This document shows, piece by piece, positions 16,746 through 25,749 of a stretch of 45,413 nucleotides of DNA (position 1 is its first letter; each line of letters begins with the position of its first letter). The position numbers and the translations under genes were made by a program. The DNA comes from Actinomycetota bacterium (lineage in GTDB: Bacteria > Actinomycetota > Acidimicrobiia > Acidimicrobiales > Ilumatobacteraceae), in the NCBI GenBank assembly GCA_026393475.1, contig JAPLAA010000107.1, positions 1-45,413 on the forward strand. The letters run 5' to 3'. The notes under the pieces are model-generated. The model was given only the letters and a program-made list of their open reading frames with translations, was not told where the DNA came from and made no database searches.

Positions 16746-17546
16746 ATGAGTGAGTTCGATGACGCAACGTACGTGGCCGACGACGGCGCCACGTCGATCC
16801 ACGACGGGTGGGACATCGGTGGCAACGCCAACGGCGGCTACCTGATGGCGCTCGCCGCCGCAGGATTGCGTCGGGTGGCGGGTCGACCCGACCCGGTGTC
16901 GATCACCGCGCACTACCTGTCGCCCGGGCGGCCGGGCCCGGCCGCGGTCACCGGGGACGTGGTGAAGGCCGGTCGACGCTTCACGACCGTGCAGGGTCGG
17001 CTCGAGTCGATCGGCGACGACGGCGAGCGCCGCACGGTGATCCAGGTGCTCGGCACGTTCGGCGACCTCGCCTCGAACGCGGCGAGCGACTTCGTCGCGA
17101 TGAACGGCGCGCCGCCCGACCTGCCCCCGTGGGAGCAGTGCGTGCCCCGTGAATCCAACGGCGCCGTGCCGGTGGCGATGATGGACCGCTTGAGGGTGCG
17201 GCTCCATCCCGACCACGCGGGCTGGGTCCGTGGCGAGCGGGCCGGCGTGGCGGAGATGGCCGGCTGGTTCGGGTTCGCCGACGGTCGGCCGCTCGACACG
17301 CTGTCGCTGCTGCTGGTCGCCGACGCCCTGCCGCCGGCGGTGTTCAACATCGACATCCCGCCCGGTTGGGTGCCGACCGTCGAGATGACGGTCCACGTGC
17401 GTGCGGTGCCGGCGCCAGGGCCCGTCCGGTGCGTGTTCCGCACCCGGTTCGTGCACGGTGGCATGCTCGAGGAGGACGGTGAGGTGTGGGACTCGACCGG
17501 CACCCTGGTGGCGCTGAGCCGGCAGTTGGCGCTCCTGCCGCGCTGA
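16746..17546 (+). CDS. Thioesterase-family (double hot-dog) protein
   Basis: This 266-residue protein resembles acyl-CoA thioesterases of the TesB/4HBT double hot-dog group: GWDIGGNANGGYLMALAAAGL at the N-terminus matches the 'GG..G......A' helix region, SITAHYLSPGRPG the core strand, and a second hot-dog follows with NIDIPPGWVPTVEMTVHVRA. It likely hydrolyses an acyl-CoA, substrate unknown. No Shine-Dalgarno is visible; CAAGAT lies 6 bases upstream, so the message may be leaderless. It converges with the HAD gene after 15 bases. Confidence 0.8.
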   Translation: MSEFDDATYVADDGATSIHDGWDIGGNANGGYLMALAAAGLRRVAGRPDPVSITAHYLSPGRPGPAAVTGDVVKAGRRFTTVQGRLESIGDDGERRTVIQVLGTFGDLASNAASDFVAMNGAPPDLPPWEQCVPRESNGAVPVAMMDRLRVRLHPDHAGWVRGERAGVAEMAGWFGFADGRPLDTLSLLLVADALPPAVFNIDIPPGWVPTVEMTVHVRAVPAPGPVRCVFRTRFVHGGMLEEDGEVWDSTGTLVALSRQLALLPR

Positions 17547-17561
17547 GGCCCGTTCGGTCCG

Positions 17562-18362
17562 TCAGTCGGCGAGGCGTCGGCTGGCGTACTTGACGCCGAC
17601 GACGAACGAACCGATCGCCAACGAGGTGGCACCCACTCCTTGGGACGTGCGGCGCACCACCGCCTTCGTGCGACGGCTGAAGATGACGATCGGCCAGCCC
17701 CGACGGTGCGCGATGCGTTCGAGCTTGCTGTCGGGGTTGACGGCCACGGGATGCCCGACCGCCTCCATCATCGGCAGGTCGCTGGCCGAGTCGCTGTAGG
17801 CGTAGCACTGGGCGAGGTCGAGGCCCTCCCAGCGGGCGAGCTCCTGGATCGCGTCGACCTTGCCGGTGCCGTAGCAGAACGGACCGGCCAAGCGGCCGGT
17901 GTACACGCCGTCGACGATCTCGCTCACGGTGCCGATGCCACCGGTCATGCCCATCGCGGCAGCGAGCGGGCTGACGAGCTCGACCGGCGACGCCGAGACG
18001 ATGTAGGTGGCGCGGCCGGCGTGGCGGTGCATGTCGACGAGCTGGCGGGCTTCGGGCCGCACGCGTTCCATGAGCTTGGGGACGATGTCGGTGTTGAGAC
18101 CGACGAGGTCGTCGCGGCGGACGCCCTTCACGGCGCCGAGGATGCGGTCGCGCACACCGTGGGAGGTCTCGTCGCTCGCGCCCGTGAGCCGGAACGTGAG
18201 CGCCGAGGCAGCGTCGCGGGCGAACTGTCGCTTGGCGACGAGGCCGGCCTTCCAGGCGGCGACGCCGAACACGAAGGTGCTCGACCCGCTGATCAGCGTT
18301 CGGTCGAGGTCGAAGAACGCGGCGCTCGGTCCGGTGCTCGCGATCTCGTAGTACTCGCTCAT
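17562..18362 (-). CDS. HAD-superfamily subfamily IB phosphatase
   Basis: The 266-residue protein has the HAD motifs: AAFFDLDRTLISGSS (nucleophile DxD), YIVSASPVELV (motif II Ser), a Lys in GTGKVDAI, and YSDSASDLPMMEAVG (motif IV acids). These fit HAD-IB hydrolases related to phosphoserine phosphatase. The C-terminus carries a hydrophobic segment (TSLAIGSFVVGVKYA) that could be a membrane anchor. Its ATG overlaps the rsmI stop, so it is translationally coupled. Substrate unknown. Confidence 0.86.
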   Translation of the reverse strand: MSEYYEIASTGPSAAFFDLDRTLISGSSTFVFGVAAWKAGLVAKRQFARDAASALTFRLTGASDETSHGVRDRILGAVKGVRRDDLVGLNTDIVPKLMERVRPEARQLVDMHRHAGRATYIVSASPVELVSPLAAAMGMTGGIGTVSEIVDGVYTGRLAGPFCYGTGKVDAIQELARWEGLDLAQCYAYSDSASDLPMMEAVGHPVAVNPDSKLERIAHRRGWPIVIFSRRTKAVVRRTSQGVGATSLAIGSFVVGVKYASRRLAD

Positions 18363-19249
18363 CTGGTCTCGTCGTTCGTTCGGCCCGCCGGCTCACGAGG
18401 CAGGGCGGTGGCGATCTCGTACACCCGGCGCTTGGCGGCGCCGAGCCGTGCCGTCACCGTAGCGACTGCATCCTTGCGAGTGGCGCCGCTTCCCAGTTCG
18501 GTGAGGATCGCTGCCCGGATGGCGTCGTCGTCGGCGGCCGCTGCCGGTGCGGCGCCGGCCAGCACCACCACGTACTCGCCGCGCGGCTCGGTCTCCGCGA
18601 CGTGGGCGACGGCTTCGTCGAGGGTGCCGTGCCAGAGCTCTTCGTGGAGCTTGGTGAGTTCGCGCGCGATGGCGATGCGACGGTCGGGTCCGCAGGTGCG
18701 GTGGAGGTCGTGCACGGTGCGGACGATGCGGTGGGGTGCCTCGTACATCACGGTCGTCCGCCGCTCGGCCGCGACCTCGGCGAGTCGTTCGGTCCGCTCG
18801 CCGCCCGATCGGGGCAGGAAGCCCTCGAACACGAAACGGGTGCTGTCGATGCCGCTCATCACGAGCGCCATCACCACTGCGGCGGGGCCCGGGACCGCGG
18901 TGACGGCATGGCCGGCGTCGAGCACGGCCTTCACCAGGCGCTCGCCCGGGTCGCTGATGCCGGGGGTGCCGGCGTCGCTGACGACGGCGACGTCGTGGCC
19001 GGCCGACAGCAGCTCGAGCACCTCGTCGACGCGGGCCGCTTCGGTGTGCTCGTTCGCCACCGCCATGCGGGCGCTGATGCCGGCGAGGTGGAGCAGCTTG
19101 CCGGTGCGGCGGGTGTCCTCGCAGCACACGAGGGCCGCGGTGCGCAACGCCTCGACGGCGCGCGGCGAGAGGTCGCCCATGTTGCCGATCGGGGTGGCGA
19201 CGAGCACCAGCCGTCCGGCGGTGCCGGGCGGGGGAGGAGAGGTGGTCAC
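18359..19249 (-). CDS. rsmI: 16S rRNA (cytidine(1402)-2'-O)-methyltransferase RsmI
   Basis: RsmI 2'-O-methylates C1402 in the decoding centre. The 296-residue protein has LVLVATPIGNMGDLSPRA, CCEDTRRTGKLL, VAVVSDAGTPGISDPG, VPGPAAVVMAL and GFLPR, all diagnostic for the YraL/RsmI tetrapyrrole-methylase fold. I chose GTG at 19249: it overlaps the DUF192 stop (GTGA) and residues upstream are not family-like. The HAD gene follows by an ATGA overlap, making a three-gene coupled unit. Confidence 0.94.
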   Translation of the reverse strand: MTTSPPPPGTAGRLVLVATPIGNMGDLSPRAVEALRTAALVCCEDTRRTGKLLHLAGISARMAVANEHTEAARVDEVLELLSAGHDVAVVSDAGTPGISDPGERLVKAVLDAGHAVTAVPGPAAVVMALVMSGIDSTRFVFEGFLPRSGGERTERLAEVAAERRTTVMYEAPHRIVRTVHDLHRTCGPDRRIAIARELTKLHEELWHGTLDEAVAHVAETEPRGEYVVVLAGAAPAAAADDDAIRAAILTELGSGATRKDAVATVTARLGAAKRRVYEIATALPREPAGRTNDETR

Positions 19250-19575
19250 TCGCGCAGCTCGATCACGAGTCCGACGTGCAGCCCCCAGCGGGCGAACGCC
19301 CCGGCCTCGGCCTCGATCACCGATCGGGCCGTCCACACCGGTGCCCCCAATCGGTGCCGCTTCATCCTGATCGTCTTGACGACCGCCCCGTCGGCGTCGA
19401 GGTAGGCGACGTCGAGCGGGAACCGCATCCCGAAGGTGTGGATCCACCGGCAGTGCTCGACGACGAGCGCGCCCTCCAGGTGGTCGCGGCCGAGCAGTCC
19501 CTTGTTGCGGGAGCGGCGATCACTCGCCACCTCGGCGGACGCCATCACGATGCCGTCACTCACGATCCACGCCAC
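19246..19575 (-). CDS. DUF192 family protein
   Basis: This is a protein of about 109 residues with the DUF192 hallmarks NKGLLGRDHLEGALVV, WIHTFGMRFPLDVAYLD and KTIRMKRHRLGAPVW, and an EAEAGAFARWGLHVG end. The family is a small beta-barrel of unknown function, often exported; here no signal peptide is visible. Several in-frame GTG starts occur (19581, 19575, 19563); 19575 is favoured because AAGG lies 8 bases upstream. It starts the DUF192-rsmI-HAD unit. Confidence 0.85.
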   Translation of the reverse strand: MAWIVSDGIVMASAEVASDRRSRNKGLLGRDHLEGALVVEHCRWIHTFGMRFPLDVAYLDADGAVVKTIRMKRHRLGAPVWTARSVIEAEAGAFARWGLHVGLVIELRE

Positions 19576-19629
19576 GTCCACAGCCTTGCACGCGCGACCG
19601 CGTGGCTCGCAGCGCGGTACCGTCCGGAC

Positions 19630-21060
19630 GTGTCCGTCGACCTCGACCGTTGTTTCGCCTCCGCCGCCGATCAGGCGGCGCTCGTCGCCTCCGGCGAGTG
19701 CTCGCCGCTCGACCTCGTCGAGCTCGCCCTGGCCCGGATCGAGCAGGTCCAACCCCGGTTGAACTGCTTCGCCCACGTCTGGGCCGCCGAGGCCCGGGCC
19801 GAGGCACGGGCCGCGACCGAGGCGCTCGTCCACGGCGCGGTGCCGGGCCCGCTGTTCGGGGTGCCGGTGGCGGTGAAGGAGACCACGCAGGTCGCCGGGC
19901 GACGGTTCACCGTCGGGTCGCGAACGCACCAGGACGTCGTCGCCGATCACGACGCCTATGTGACCGAGGCGCTGCGGCGTGCCGGGGCGATCGTGGTGGG
20001 CGCGACCACCAGCCCCGAGTTCGCCCACACGCTCCAGACCGACAGCCCGATGTGGGGCGCCACTCGGAACGTGTGGAACCCGTCGCTCACGCCAGGGGGC
20101 TCGTCGGGCGGCAGCGCCACCGCGGTTGCCTCGGGCTGCGTCGCTCTCGCCGAGGGCAGCGACATGGGCGGCTCGGTACGCATCCCGGCGGCGTGGAGCG
20201 GCATGGTCGGATTGAAGCCGGGCATCGGTCGGATCCCGATGGACGTGCTCCCCGGGCTGTTCGACTCGATCAGCCACCACGGCCCGCTCGCTCGCAGCGT
20301 CGACGACGCTCGGCTGTTCCTGCGGTGCACGCAGGGCCCCGACGAGCGCGACATCCTGTCGGTCACGACCCCGCTCGACCTCGATGGGCCCTCGCCGAGC
20401 GACGTGCGCGGCATGCGGTTCGGGTTGAGCGTCGACCTCGGGAACTGGTGGGTGCACCCGGAGGTGGCGGCTGCGGTCACCGCGGCGGCGACGGCACTGG
20501 AGGCGGCGGGCGCGATCGTCGAGCCGGTCGACCCGCAGCTCGGCGAGGCCGACGAGTTCCTGTGGATCCAGCTGTGGGGCGTGTTCATGTCGGGGTACTT
20601 CGGTCACCTCGTCGACGAGTACGCCGACGTCATGGATCCCGACGTGCTGAAGCTGATCGAGTTGGGCAACTCCATCAGCGCCACCGATTACAAGCGTCTC
20701 GAGATCCAACGCACGGACGTGTGGCGACGGGTGTCGGGTGTGCTCGCGGGTCGTGATGCCCTGCTGTGCCCGACGATGGCGACGCCGCCGCCGTCCGCGG
20801 CGAAGGCCGACCGCACCCGGCAGCGGCCGCCCGACGACGGGAGGTACCACGCCGAGGACATGACCGGTGTGTTCAACCTGGTGGCGCCGTGCCCGGCGCT
20901 GAGCGTGCCGTGCGGTGTGCACACCGACGCGGGGTACGAGGGCGTGCCGATCGGGCTGCAGATCGTGGGGCAGCGCTGGCGGGAGGACACGGTGCTGCGC
21001 ATCGGCCGGGCGGTCGAGCTCGCGCTGCCCGCCGTCACCGGCCGCCGCCCACCCGAGTGA
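19630..21060 (+). CDS. Amidase-signature family hydrolase
   Basis: The 476-residue protein carries the Ser-cisSer-Lys triad context: VAVKETTQ (Lys), the signature TPGGSSGGSATAVASG (cis-Ser) and EGSDMGGSVRIPAAW (nucleophile). It should hydrolyse a carboxylic amide; the substrate cannot be told. GTG at 19630 has no ribosome site, but TACCGT lies 6 bases upstream, which would suit leaderless expression. It ends 3 bases before the convergent Lrp-type gene. Confidence 0.92.
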   Translation: MSVDLDRCFASAADQAALVASGECSPLDLVELALARIEQVQPRLNCFAHVWAAEARAEARAATEALVHGAVPGPLFGVPVAVKETTQVAGRRFTVGSRTHQDVVADHDAYVTEALRRAGAIVVGATTSPEFAHTLQTDSPMWGATRNVWNPSLTPGGSSGGSATAVASGCVALAEGSDMGGSVRIPAAWSGMVGLKPGIGRIPMDVLPGLFDSISHHGPLARSVDDARLFLRCTQGPDERDILSVTTPLDLDGPSPSDVRGMRFGLSVDLGNWWVHPEVAAAVTAAATALEAAGAIVEPVDPQLGEADEFLWIQLWGVFMSGYFGHLVDEYADVMDPDVLKLIELGNSISATDYKRLEIQRTDVWRRVSGVLAGRDALLCPTMATPPPSAAKADRTRQRPPDDGRYHAEDMTGVFNLVAPCPALSVPCGVHTDAGYEGVPIGLQIVGQRWREDTVLRIGRAVELALPAVTGRRPPE

Positions 21061-21063
21061 TGT

Positions 21064-21504
21064 TCAGGTGCCCCAGGCGAACGTCTGCTTGTAGAGCTTG
21101 AGGCAGGGGAAGGCCTCCACCTCCATCACGTCCTTCCGCTCGCGCAGGTCGGACAACAGGTCGAGCAGGTGCTGCTCGCTGTCGACGATCACCTCGAACA
21201 TCAGGTCGTAGCGGCCGGCGGTCGCGACGAGGTACTCGACGGCGGCGAGCTCGCCGATCCGGGCGGCGACGGTGTCGGTGCGCCCGTCGATGCGCACACC
21301 GATGAGCGCGACGCGGCGATCGCCGAGGCCGAGCGGGTCGGTGACCGCGACGACCTGCATGTAGCCCGACTCGGTGAGCCGCTGGACCCGCTTGCGGATC
21401 GCCCCCTCGCTGAGGCCGATCTCCGTCGCGATGCTCGTGAACGGGGTGCGCCCGTCGCGCTGCAGGATCTCGACGATCGCCCGATCGGTGTCGTCGATCC
21501 TCAC
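21064..21504 (-). CDS. Lrp/AsnC-family transcriptional regulator
   Basis: This 146-residue protein has an N-terminal winged HTH (DDTDRAIVEILQRDGRTPF..LSEGAIRKRVQRL) and a C-terminal RAM/ligand domain (GRYDLMFEVIVDSEQHLLDLL). GTG at 21504 overlaps the aminotransferase stop (GTGA), so the two are made from one message. Lrp-type proteins often sense the amino acid handled by a neighbouring enzyme; the aminotransferase, and possibly the EamA transporter, are the likely targets. Confidence 0.93.
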   Translation of the reverse strand: MRIDDTDRAIVEILQRDGRTPFTSIATEIGLSEGAIRKRVQRLTESGYMQVVAVTDPLGLGDRRVALIGVRIDGRTDTVAARIGELAAVEYLVATAGRYDLMFEVIVDSEQHLLDLLSDLRERKDVMEVEAFPCLKLYKQTFAWGT

Positions 21505-22919
21505 GCCGGTGCCGACGCCGGACCTGAGGAGCGGACCTGGACGCTCGTCGTGCTCCGCGCCGCGAAGGCCTCCGATGCGTCGGTGAGCACCCGGCGCAGG
21601 GTCTGCTCGATGAACGCGAACTCCTCCGGCCCGGCGATGAGCGGCGGGCTCAGGGTGATCACCGGTTCGCCGCGGTCGTCGGCGCGGCAGATGAGGCCGG
21701 CCTCGTACAGGCGCGGTGAGAGGTACCCGCGCAGCAGCCACTCGGCCTGGGCGTCGTCGAAGGTGCCCTTGGTGGCCTGGTCGGTGACGAGCTCGATCGC
21801 GTGGAAGTAGCCCTCGCCGCGCACGTCGCCGACGAGCGGGATGTCGCGCAGCCCCTGGAGGAGGCGGGTGAACTCGGCCTCGTTGGCGAGCACGTGGCCG
21901 CACAGGTCCTCCGACTCGAGGATGTCGAGGTTGGCGTTGGCGACCGCGCACGACACCGGGTGGGCGCCGAACGTCTGGCCCTGCATGAACGTGGCCGTGT
22001 TCTCCATGAACGGTGCCGCGAGCCGGTCGCTGATCATCACACCGCCGAGCGGTGCGTAGCCCGACGTGACGCCCTTGGCGAAGGTGATCATGTCCGGCTG
22101 GTAGCCGTAGCGCTGCGAGCCGAACATGTGGCCGAGCCGGCCGAACGCGCAGATCACCTCGTCGCTCACGAGGAGCACGTCGTAGTGGTCGCAGATCTCG
22201 CGGATCCGCTGCCAGTAGCCCTCCGGCGGGGCGAACGCGCCACCGGTGTTCTGGAGCGGCTCCATGAAGACCGCGGCGATGGTGTCAGGCCCTTCCATCT
22301 CGATGCGCAGTGCGAGGTCGTCGGCGCAGCGCAGGGTGCAGGCGTCGAGGTGTCCGCAGTCGTGGCAGCGGTAGCGGTAGGGGGTCTGCACCTTGATGGC
22401 GCCGGGCACGAGCGGTTCGAACGGCGTCTTGATCGACGGGACGCCGGTGATGCTGAGCGCCCCCATCGAGGTGCCGTGGTACGCGAGGTAGCGGGAGATC
22501 ACCTTGGTGCGGCTCGGCTGGCCGCGCAGCTTCCAGTACTGGCGGGCCAGCTTGAACGCGGTCTCGACGGCGTCGCCGCCGCTCGGGGTGAAGAAGGCCC
22601 GGTTGAGATCGCCGGGCGCGTGCGCGGCGAGTCGGGTGGCGAGCTCGATGGCCGGCTCGTGGGCGAACGACCAGGTGGGGAAGTAGGCGAGGCGGTCGGA
22701 CTGGCGCTTCGCGGCGTCGCCGAGCTCGGTGCGGCCGTGACCGACCTGCACGGTGAACAGGCCGGAGAGGCCGTCGAGGTAGCGCTTGCCGTGCTGGTCG
22801 GTGACGTAGCAGCCCTGTCCCTCGACGATCACCGGGACCTCGTGGTCCTGGAACCCGGCGAGGCGGGTGAAGTGCATCCAGAGGTGGCGTGCGGCGCGGT
22901 CGGACAGATCGGAGCTCAT
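21501..22919 (-). CDS. Class III PLP-dependent aminotransferase with a four-cysteine cluster
   Basis: The 472-residue protein has PSGGDAVETAFKLARQYW, LAYHGTSMGALS, FMEPLQNTGG, LLVSDEVICAFGRLG and the PLP lysine in ITFAKGVTSGYAPLGG. It probably moves an amino group from an omega-amino acid or diamine to pyruvate or 2-oxoglutarate. Unusual for the fold, C185, C188, C194 and C198 form a CxxC-x5-C-x3-C cluster (YRCHDCGHLDACTLRC) that might bind a metal. It is coupled to the Lrp-type regulator. Confidence 0.93.
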   Translation of the reverse strand: MSSDLSDRAARHLWMHFTRLAGFQDHEVPVIVEGQGCYVTDQHGKRYLDGLSGLFTVQVGHGRTELGDAAKRQSDRLAYFPTWSFAHEPAIELATRLAAHAPGDLNRAFFTPSGGDAVETAFKLARQYWKLRGQPSRTKVISRYLAYHGTSMGALSITGVPSIKTPFEPLVPGAIKVQTPYRYRCHDCGHLDACTLRCADDLALRIEMEGPDTIAAVFMEPLQNTGGAFAPPEGYWQRIREICDHYDVLLVSDEVICAFGRLGHMFGSQRYGYQPDMITFAKGVTSGYAPLGGVMISDRLAAPFMENTATFMQGQTFGAHPVSCAVANANLDILESEDLCGHVLANEAEFTRLLQGLRDIPLVGDVRGEGYFHAIELVTDQATKGTFDDAQAEWLLRGYLSPRLYEAGLICRADDRGEPVITLSPPLIAGPEEFAFIEQTLRRVLTDASEAFAARSTTSVQVRSSGPASAPA

Positions 22920-22955
22920 GTACGGAAATCGTACTCAGCGATACGAATATCGCAA
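22920..22955 (-). promoter_or_regulatory. Aminotransferase promoter with two palindromic candidate Lrp sites
   Basis: On the minus strand TTGCGA (22955-22950) and TACGAT (22933-22928) are spaced by 16 bases, with the -10 only 8 bases before the ATG. Two inverted repeats with AT-rich centres overlay them: GTACG-N5-CGTAC at 22920-22934 (covering the -10) and CGATA-N4-TATCG at 22939-22952 (in the spacer). Size and tandem layout fit Lrp/AsnC binding, so autoregulation is likely. Confidence 0.55.
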
Positions 22956-22980
22956 GCGCGCCTCGTCTCGGCGAGGACGG

Positions 22981-23889
22981 TCACAGTGGTTCGTAGACGA
23001 TGAGTGCGTCGGTGCGGTGGCTGCGGGCGTCGAGGACGGCCTTGCCCATGATCGCCACGAAGATGATCGTGCCGCCGATCCAGGTGGTGACGGGTGGGCG
23101 ATCGTCGAGGAACGTCACCGACCACACCGGCACGAGCACCATCTCGGTCTGGGCGAACACGGTCATCGCCGCGGCCGGCACCTGCCGCGAGGCGACGTTG
23201 AACAGCAGGGTGCCCACGACGATGATCACCGCGCCGTGGAAGAGGGCGTACGCGAGATCGACGGCCGGTGGGACGAGGGTGTTGCCGCCCGCGACGGTGA
23301 CGGTGCCGCAGATGACGATCATCATGACGCCGTACCCGGGCAGCACCGGCGACCAGTCCTCGTCGGGATCCGAACGGACGCACACGGCGTAGCCGGCGAA
23401 GCCGATCGCTGCGGCCAGTGCGGAGAGGTTGCCGACCATGCTCCCCGCCTCGAGGTCGCCGGCCACCATGATGAACAGGCCGACGAAGGCCAACCCGATC
23501 GACGCGAGTGTGATGCGCGTGAGCTTCTCGCGGAGGAAGATCCGCGCCGCGATCGCCCCGAACACCGGGGTCGTGGAACCGAGGAACGCGGCGTTGGCCG
23601 CGGTGGTGGTCTTCACCGCGTAGACGAAGCCGAGCGAGGCGATGAGCAGCATGACGTTGGCGGTCAGCATCATCCGGCCCGACGTGTACGCCCGGATGGT
23701 CTGGATCGGCTTGCCCTGGATGCGTCCGAGGATCTCGATGACGACGATGATCCCGATCGACCGCCAGATCAGGTACTGGAACGCATCGCTCTGGTCGGCC
23801 AGCCGGGCGGTGACGGCACCGAGGCTCCACACCGCACCCGCTCCGAGCGCCATGGCCGAGGCGACCAGGGGGATGCGGCGGGTGGACAT
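22981..23889 (-). CDS. EamA/DMT-family transporter
   Basis: This 302-residue protein is almost entirely hydrophobic with about ten predicted membrane segments arranged as two EamA repeats (first from residue 8, second from about 153). Characteristic pieces are AANAAFLGSTTPVFGAIAARIFLREKL and QTEMVLVPVWSVTFLDDRPP near the ends of the repeats. Family members export or import amino acids and other metabolites. It lies upstream of the aminotransferase on the same strand with a separate promoter region between. Confidence 0.9.
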   Translation of the reverse strand: MSTRRIPLVASAMALGAGAVWSLGAVTARLADQSDAFQYLIWRSIGIIVVIEILGRIQGKPIQTIRAYTSGRMMLTANVMLLIASLGFVYAVKTTTAANAAFLGSTTPVFGAIAARIFLREKLTRITLASIGLAFVGLFIMVAGDLEAGSMVGNLSALAAAIGFAGYAVCVRSDPDEDWSPVLPGYGVMMIVICGTVTVAGGNTLVPPAVDLAYALFHGAVIIVVGTLLFNVASRQVPAAAMTVFAQTEMVLVPVWSVTFLDDRPPVTTWIGGTIIFVAIMGKAVLDARSHRTDALIVYEPL

Positions 23890-23977
23890 GCGTCGGCCAC
23901 ACTACGCGGCGACGACCTCGCGTTCCCGGGACGAGCGTTCCGGTGAGCAGCGTCCGCCGGGGCCCCCGTGAGACGCG

Positions 23978-25666
23978 TCAGCCGGTGAACGAGGCGAGCT
24001 CGGTGCGCAGCTGGGCGAGGCCGAGTGGACCGAGCGCGAGCGCGAACGTATGGAACGATCGGAGGTCGAACGCACCACCGAGCCGGGCCTCGGTGTCGCT
24101 GCGGGCGGCGAGCCATTCGCGCTCGCCGATCTTGTAGCTGATGGCCTGTCCCGGCCACCCGAGGTAGCGGTCGATCTCGCTGGCGAGGAAGGTCTCGCCC
24201 TGGCCGGTCTCGCTGACGGCGAACTCGTAGGCGAGCTCGGGAGTCCACACCTCACCGCCGTGGAACGGGGTGCCGTCGTCGAGCGTCGTGCCGTCGGGGA
24301 TCCGGTACCCGAGGTGCAGGCCGATGTCGACGATCACGCGCACGCTGCGCAGCAGTTGGCCGCTCAGGAACCCGAGCCGGTGGTCGGGGTTGTCGAACCA
24401 GCCGAACTCGTCGCAGAGCCGTTCGGCGTACAGCGCCCAGCCCTCGCCGTGGCCGGACACGAACGAGTTGCGCTGGATGCGCGACAGCGAGTCGGCCTGG
24501 AGCAGCGTGTAACCCAGCTGCAGGTGATGGCCCGGCACCGACTCGTGGTAACAGGTGGTGACGTCGCCCCACATCGGGAACGCAGCGCGTCCGAGCGTCG
24601 GGTACCAGGTGCTGGCCGGCCGGGCGAAGTCCTCCGACGGCGACGTGTAGTAGGGAGCGGCCGCCGAGCCGGCCGGTGGGATCTGCGCCTCGCAGGTGCG
24701 CATCACCTCGGGGATGTCGAAGTGCTGGAGGCTGCGGGCGATCGCCTCGTCGGTGATGGCCTGGAGCCACGTCCGGTACTCGTCCGCGCTGTGGAGGCAC
24801 CGGGCAGGGTCGGTGTCGAGCAGCTGGATCACCTCGGCGAACCCGGCGCCCGGGAGGATGCGTGCACACGTGGCGCGCTGCTCGCGACGGAGTTCGTGGA
24901 AGTCACTCCACGCCCAGTCGTACATCTCCTGTGGGTCGAGTTCGGCGCCGAGCATGGCCCGGCTGTTCACCGCGTAGCGGTCCGGTCCGCAGGCGTCGAC
25001 GTCGGTCGCGTGGGGTGCGTAGTCGTCGCGGAGATAGGTCGCGAGCGCGCCGTACGCCTCGATCGCCGCGTCGGCGCCGGAGGCGAGCTCGTCGATCAGC
25101 GTGCTCGGCAGCGGTTCCGCCGACCGCGCCTGGTCGACGAGGGTGTCGAACCAGCGCGTCTCGGCCCAGGTGGCGCACTGGCGGGCGGTGGCGATCGCCT
25201 GACGGACGGCGGCGACGCGACCGGTGGCGCGGCCGTGTTCGAAGGTCGCGCGCACACCGCCGAGCGCGGCGGGGAGGGCGTGCAGCCGGGCCGCGATGTT
25301 CGACCACGCCTGCTCGCCGGAGCGGGGCATCAGGTCGAACACCGCGCGCAGTTCGCTGACGGGCGAGGCGAGCACCCGGAGCGAGTACAGCCACTCGCCG
25401 GTGTCGTACGCCGTGAGATCGGTGTCGAACCGGTCGTCGATGAAGTCCTTGGCGCGACGATCGTCCGGCCCGGTCGGCGCGAGCGAGCGGAGCGCTGCGC
25501 GGCTGGCGCGGACGTGGTCGGCTCGGGCTGCTTCGCCGTCGGGGGAGTGATCGGTGAGCAGGTGGTCGTAGCCGGGGACACCGCGGGCCGTGGCGCTGCA
25601 CGGGTCGAGCGCGGCCGCTCGGTCGACGTGGTCGTCGGCGAGCTGGAAGATGGGGGAGAGGGCCAT
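23978..25666 (-). CDS. DUF885 family (putative metallopeptidase-like) protein
   Basis: This 562-residue protein shows the DUF885 hallmark CYHESVPGHHLQLGY, an HExxxGH-type metal site, followed by NSFVSGHGEGWALYAERLCDE and the C-terminal SYKIGEREWLAARS. Relatives are carboxypeptidase-like zinc hydrolases, mostly uncharacterised. No signal peptide is visible. ATG at 25666 is preferred (MALSPIFQLADDHVD); an upstream ATG at 25702 adds 12 residues. The substrate is unknown. Confidence 0.88.
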   Translation of the reverse strand: MALSPIFQLADDHVDRAAALDPCSATARGVPGYDHLLTDHSPDGEAARADHVRASRAALRSLAPTGPDDRRAKDFIDDRFDTDLTAYDTGEWLYSLRVLASPVSELRAVFDLMPRSGEQAWSNIAARLHALPAALGGVRATFEHGRATGRVAAVRQAIATARQCATWAETRWFDTLVDQARSAEPLPSTLIDELASGADAAIEAYGALATYLRDDYAPHATDVDACGPDRYAVNSRAMLGAELDPQEMYDWAWSDFHELRREQRATCARILPGAGFAEVIQLLDTDPARCLHSADEYRTWLQAITDEAIARSLQHFDIPEVMRTCEAQIPPAGSAAAPYYTSPSEDFARPASTWYPTLGRAAFPMWGDVTTCYHESVPGHHLQLGYTLLQADSLSRIQRNSFVSGHGEGWALYAERLCDEFGWFDNPDHRLGFLSGQLLRSVRVIVDIGLHLGYRIPDGTTLDDGTPFHGGEVWTPELAYEFAVSETGQGETFLASEIDRYLGWPGQAISYKIGEREWLAARSDTEARLGGAFDLRSFHTFALALGPLGLAQLRTELASFTG

Positions 25667-25749
25667 GTCGGCGCCGAGCGTACTTTTCGGCGCGCCTGGC
25701 ATCGCTGCCGATCGTGGTGCGGCCGAGATCGTGTGGCAGCTTGATGGGC

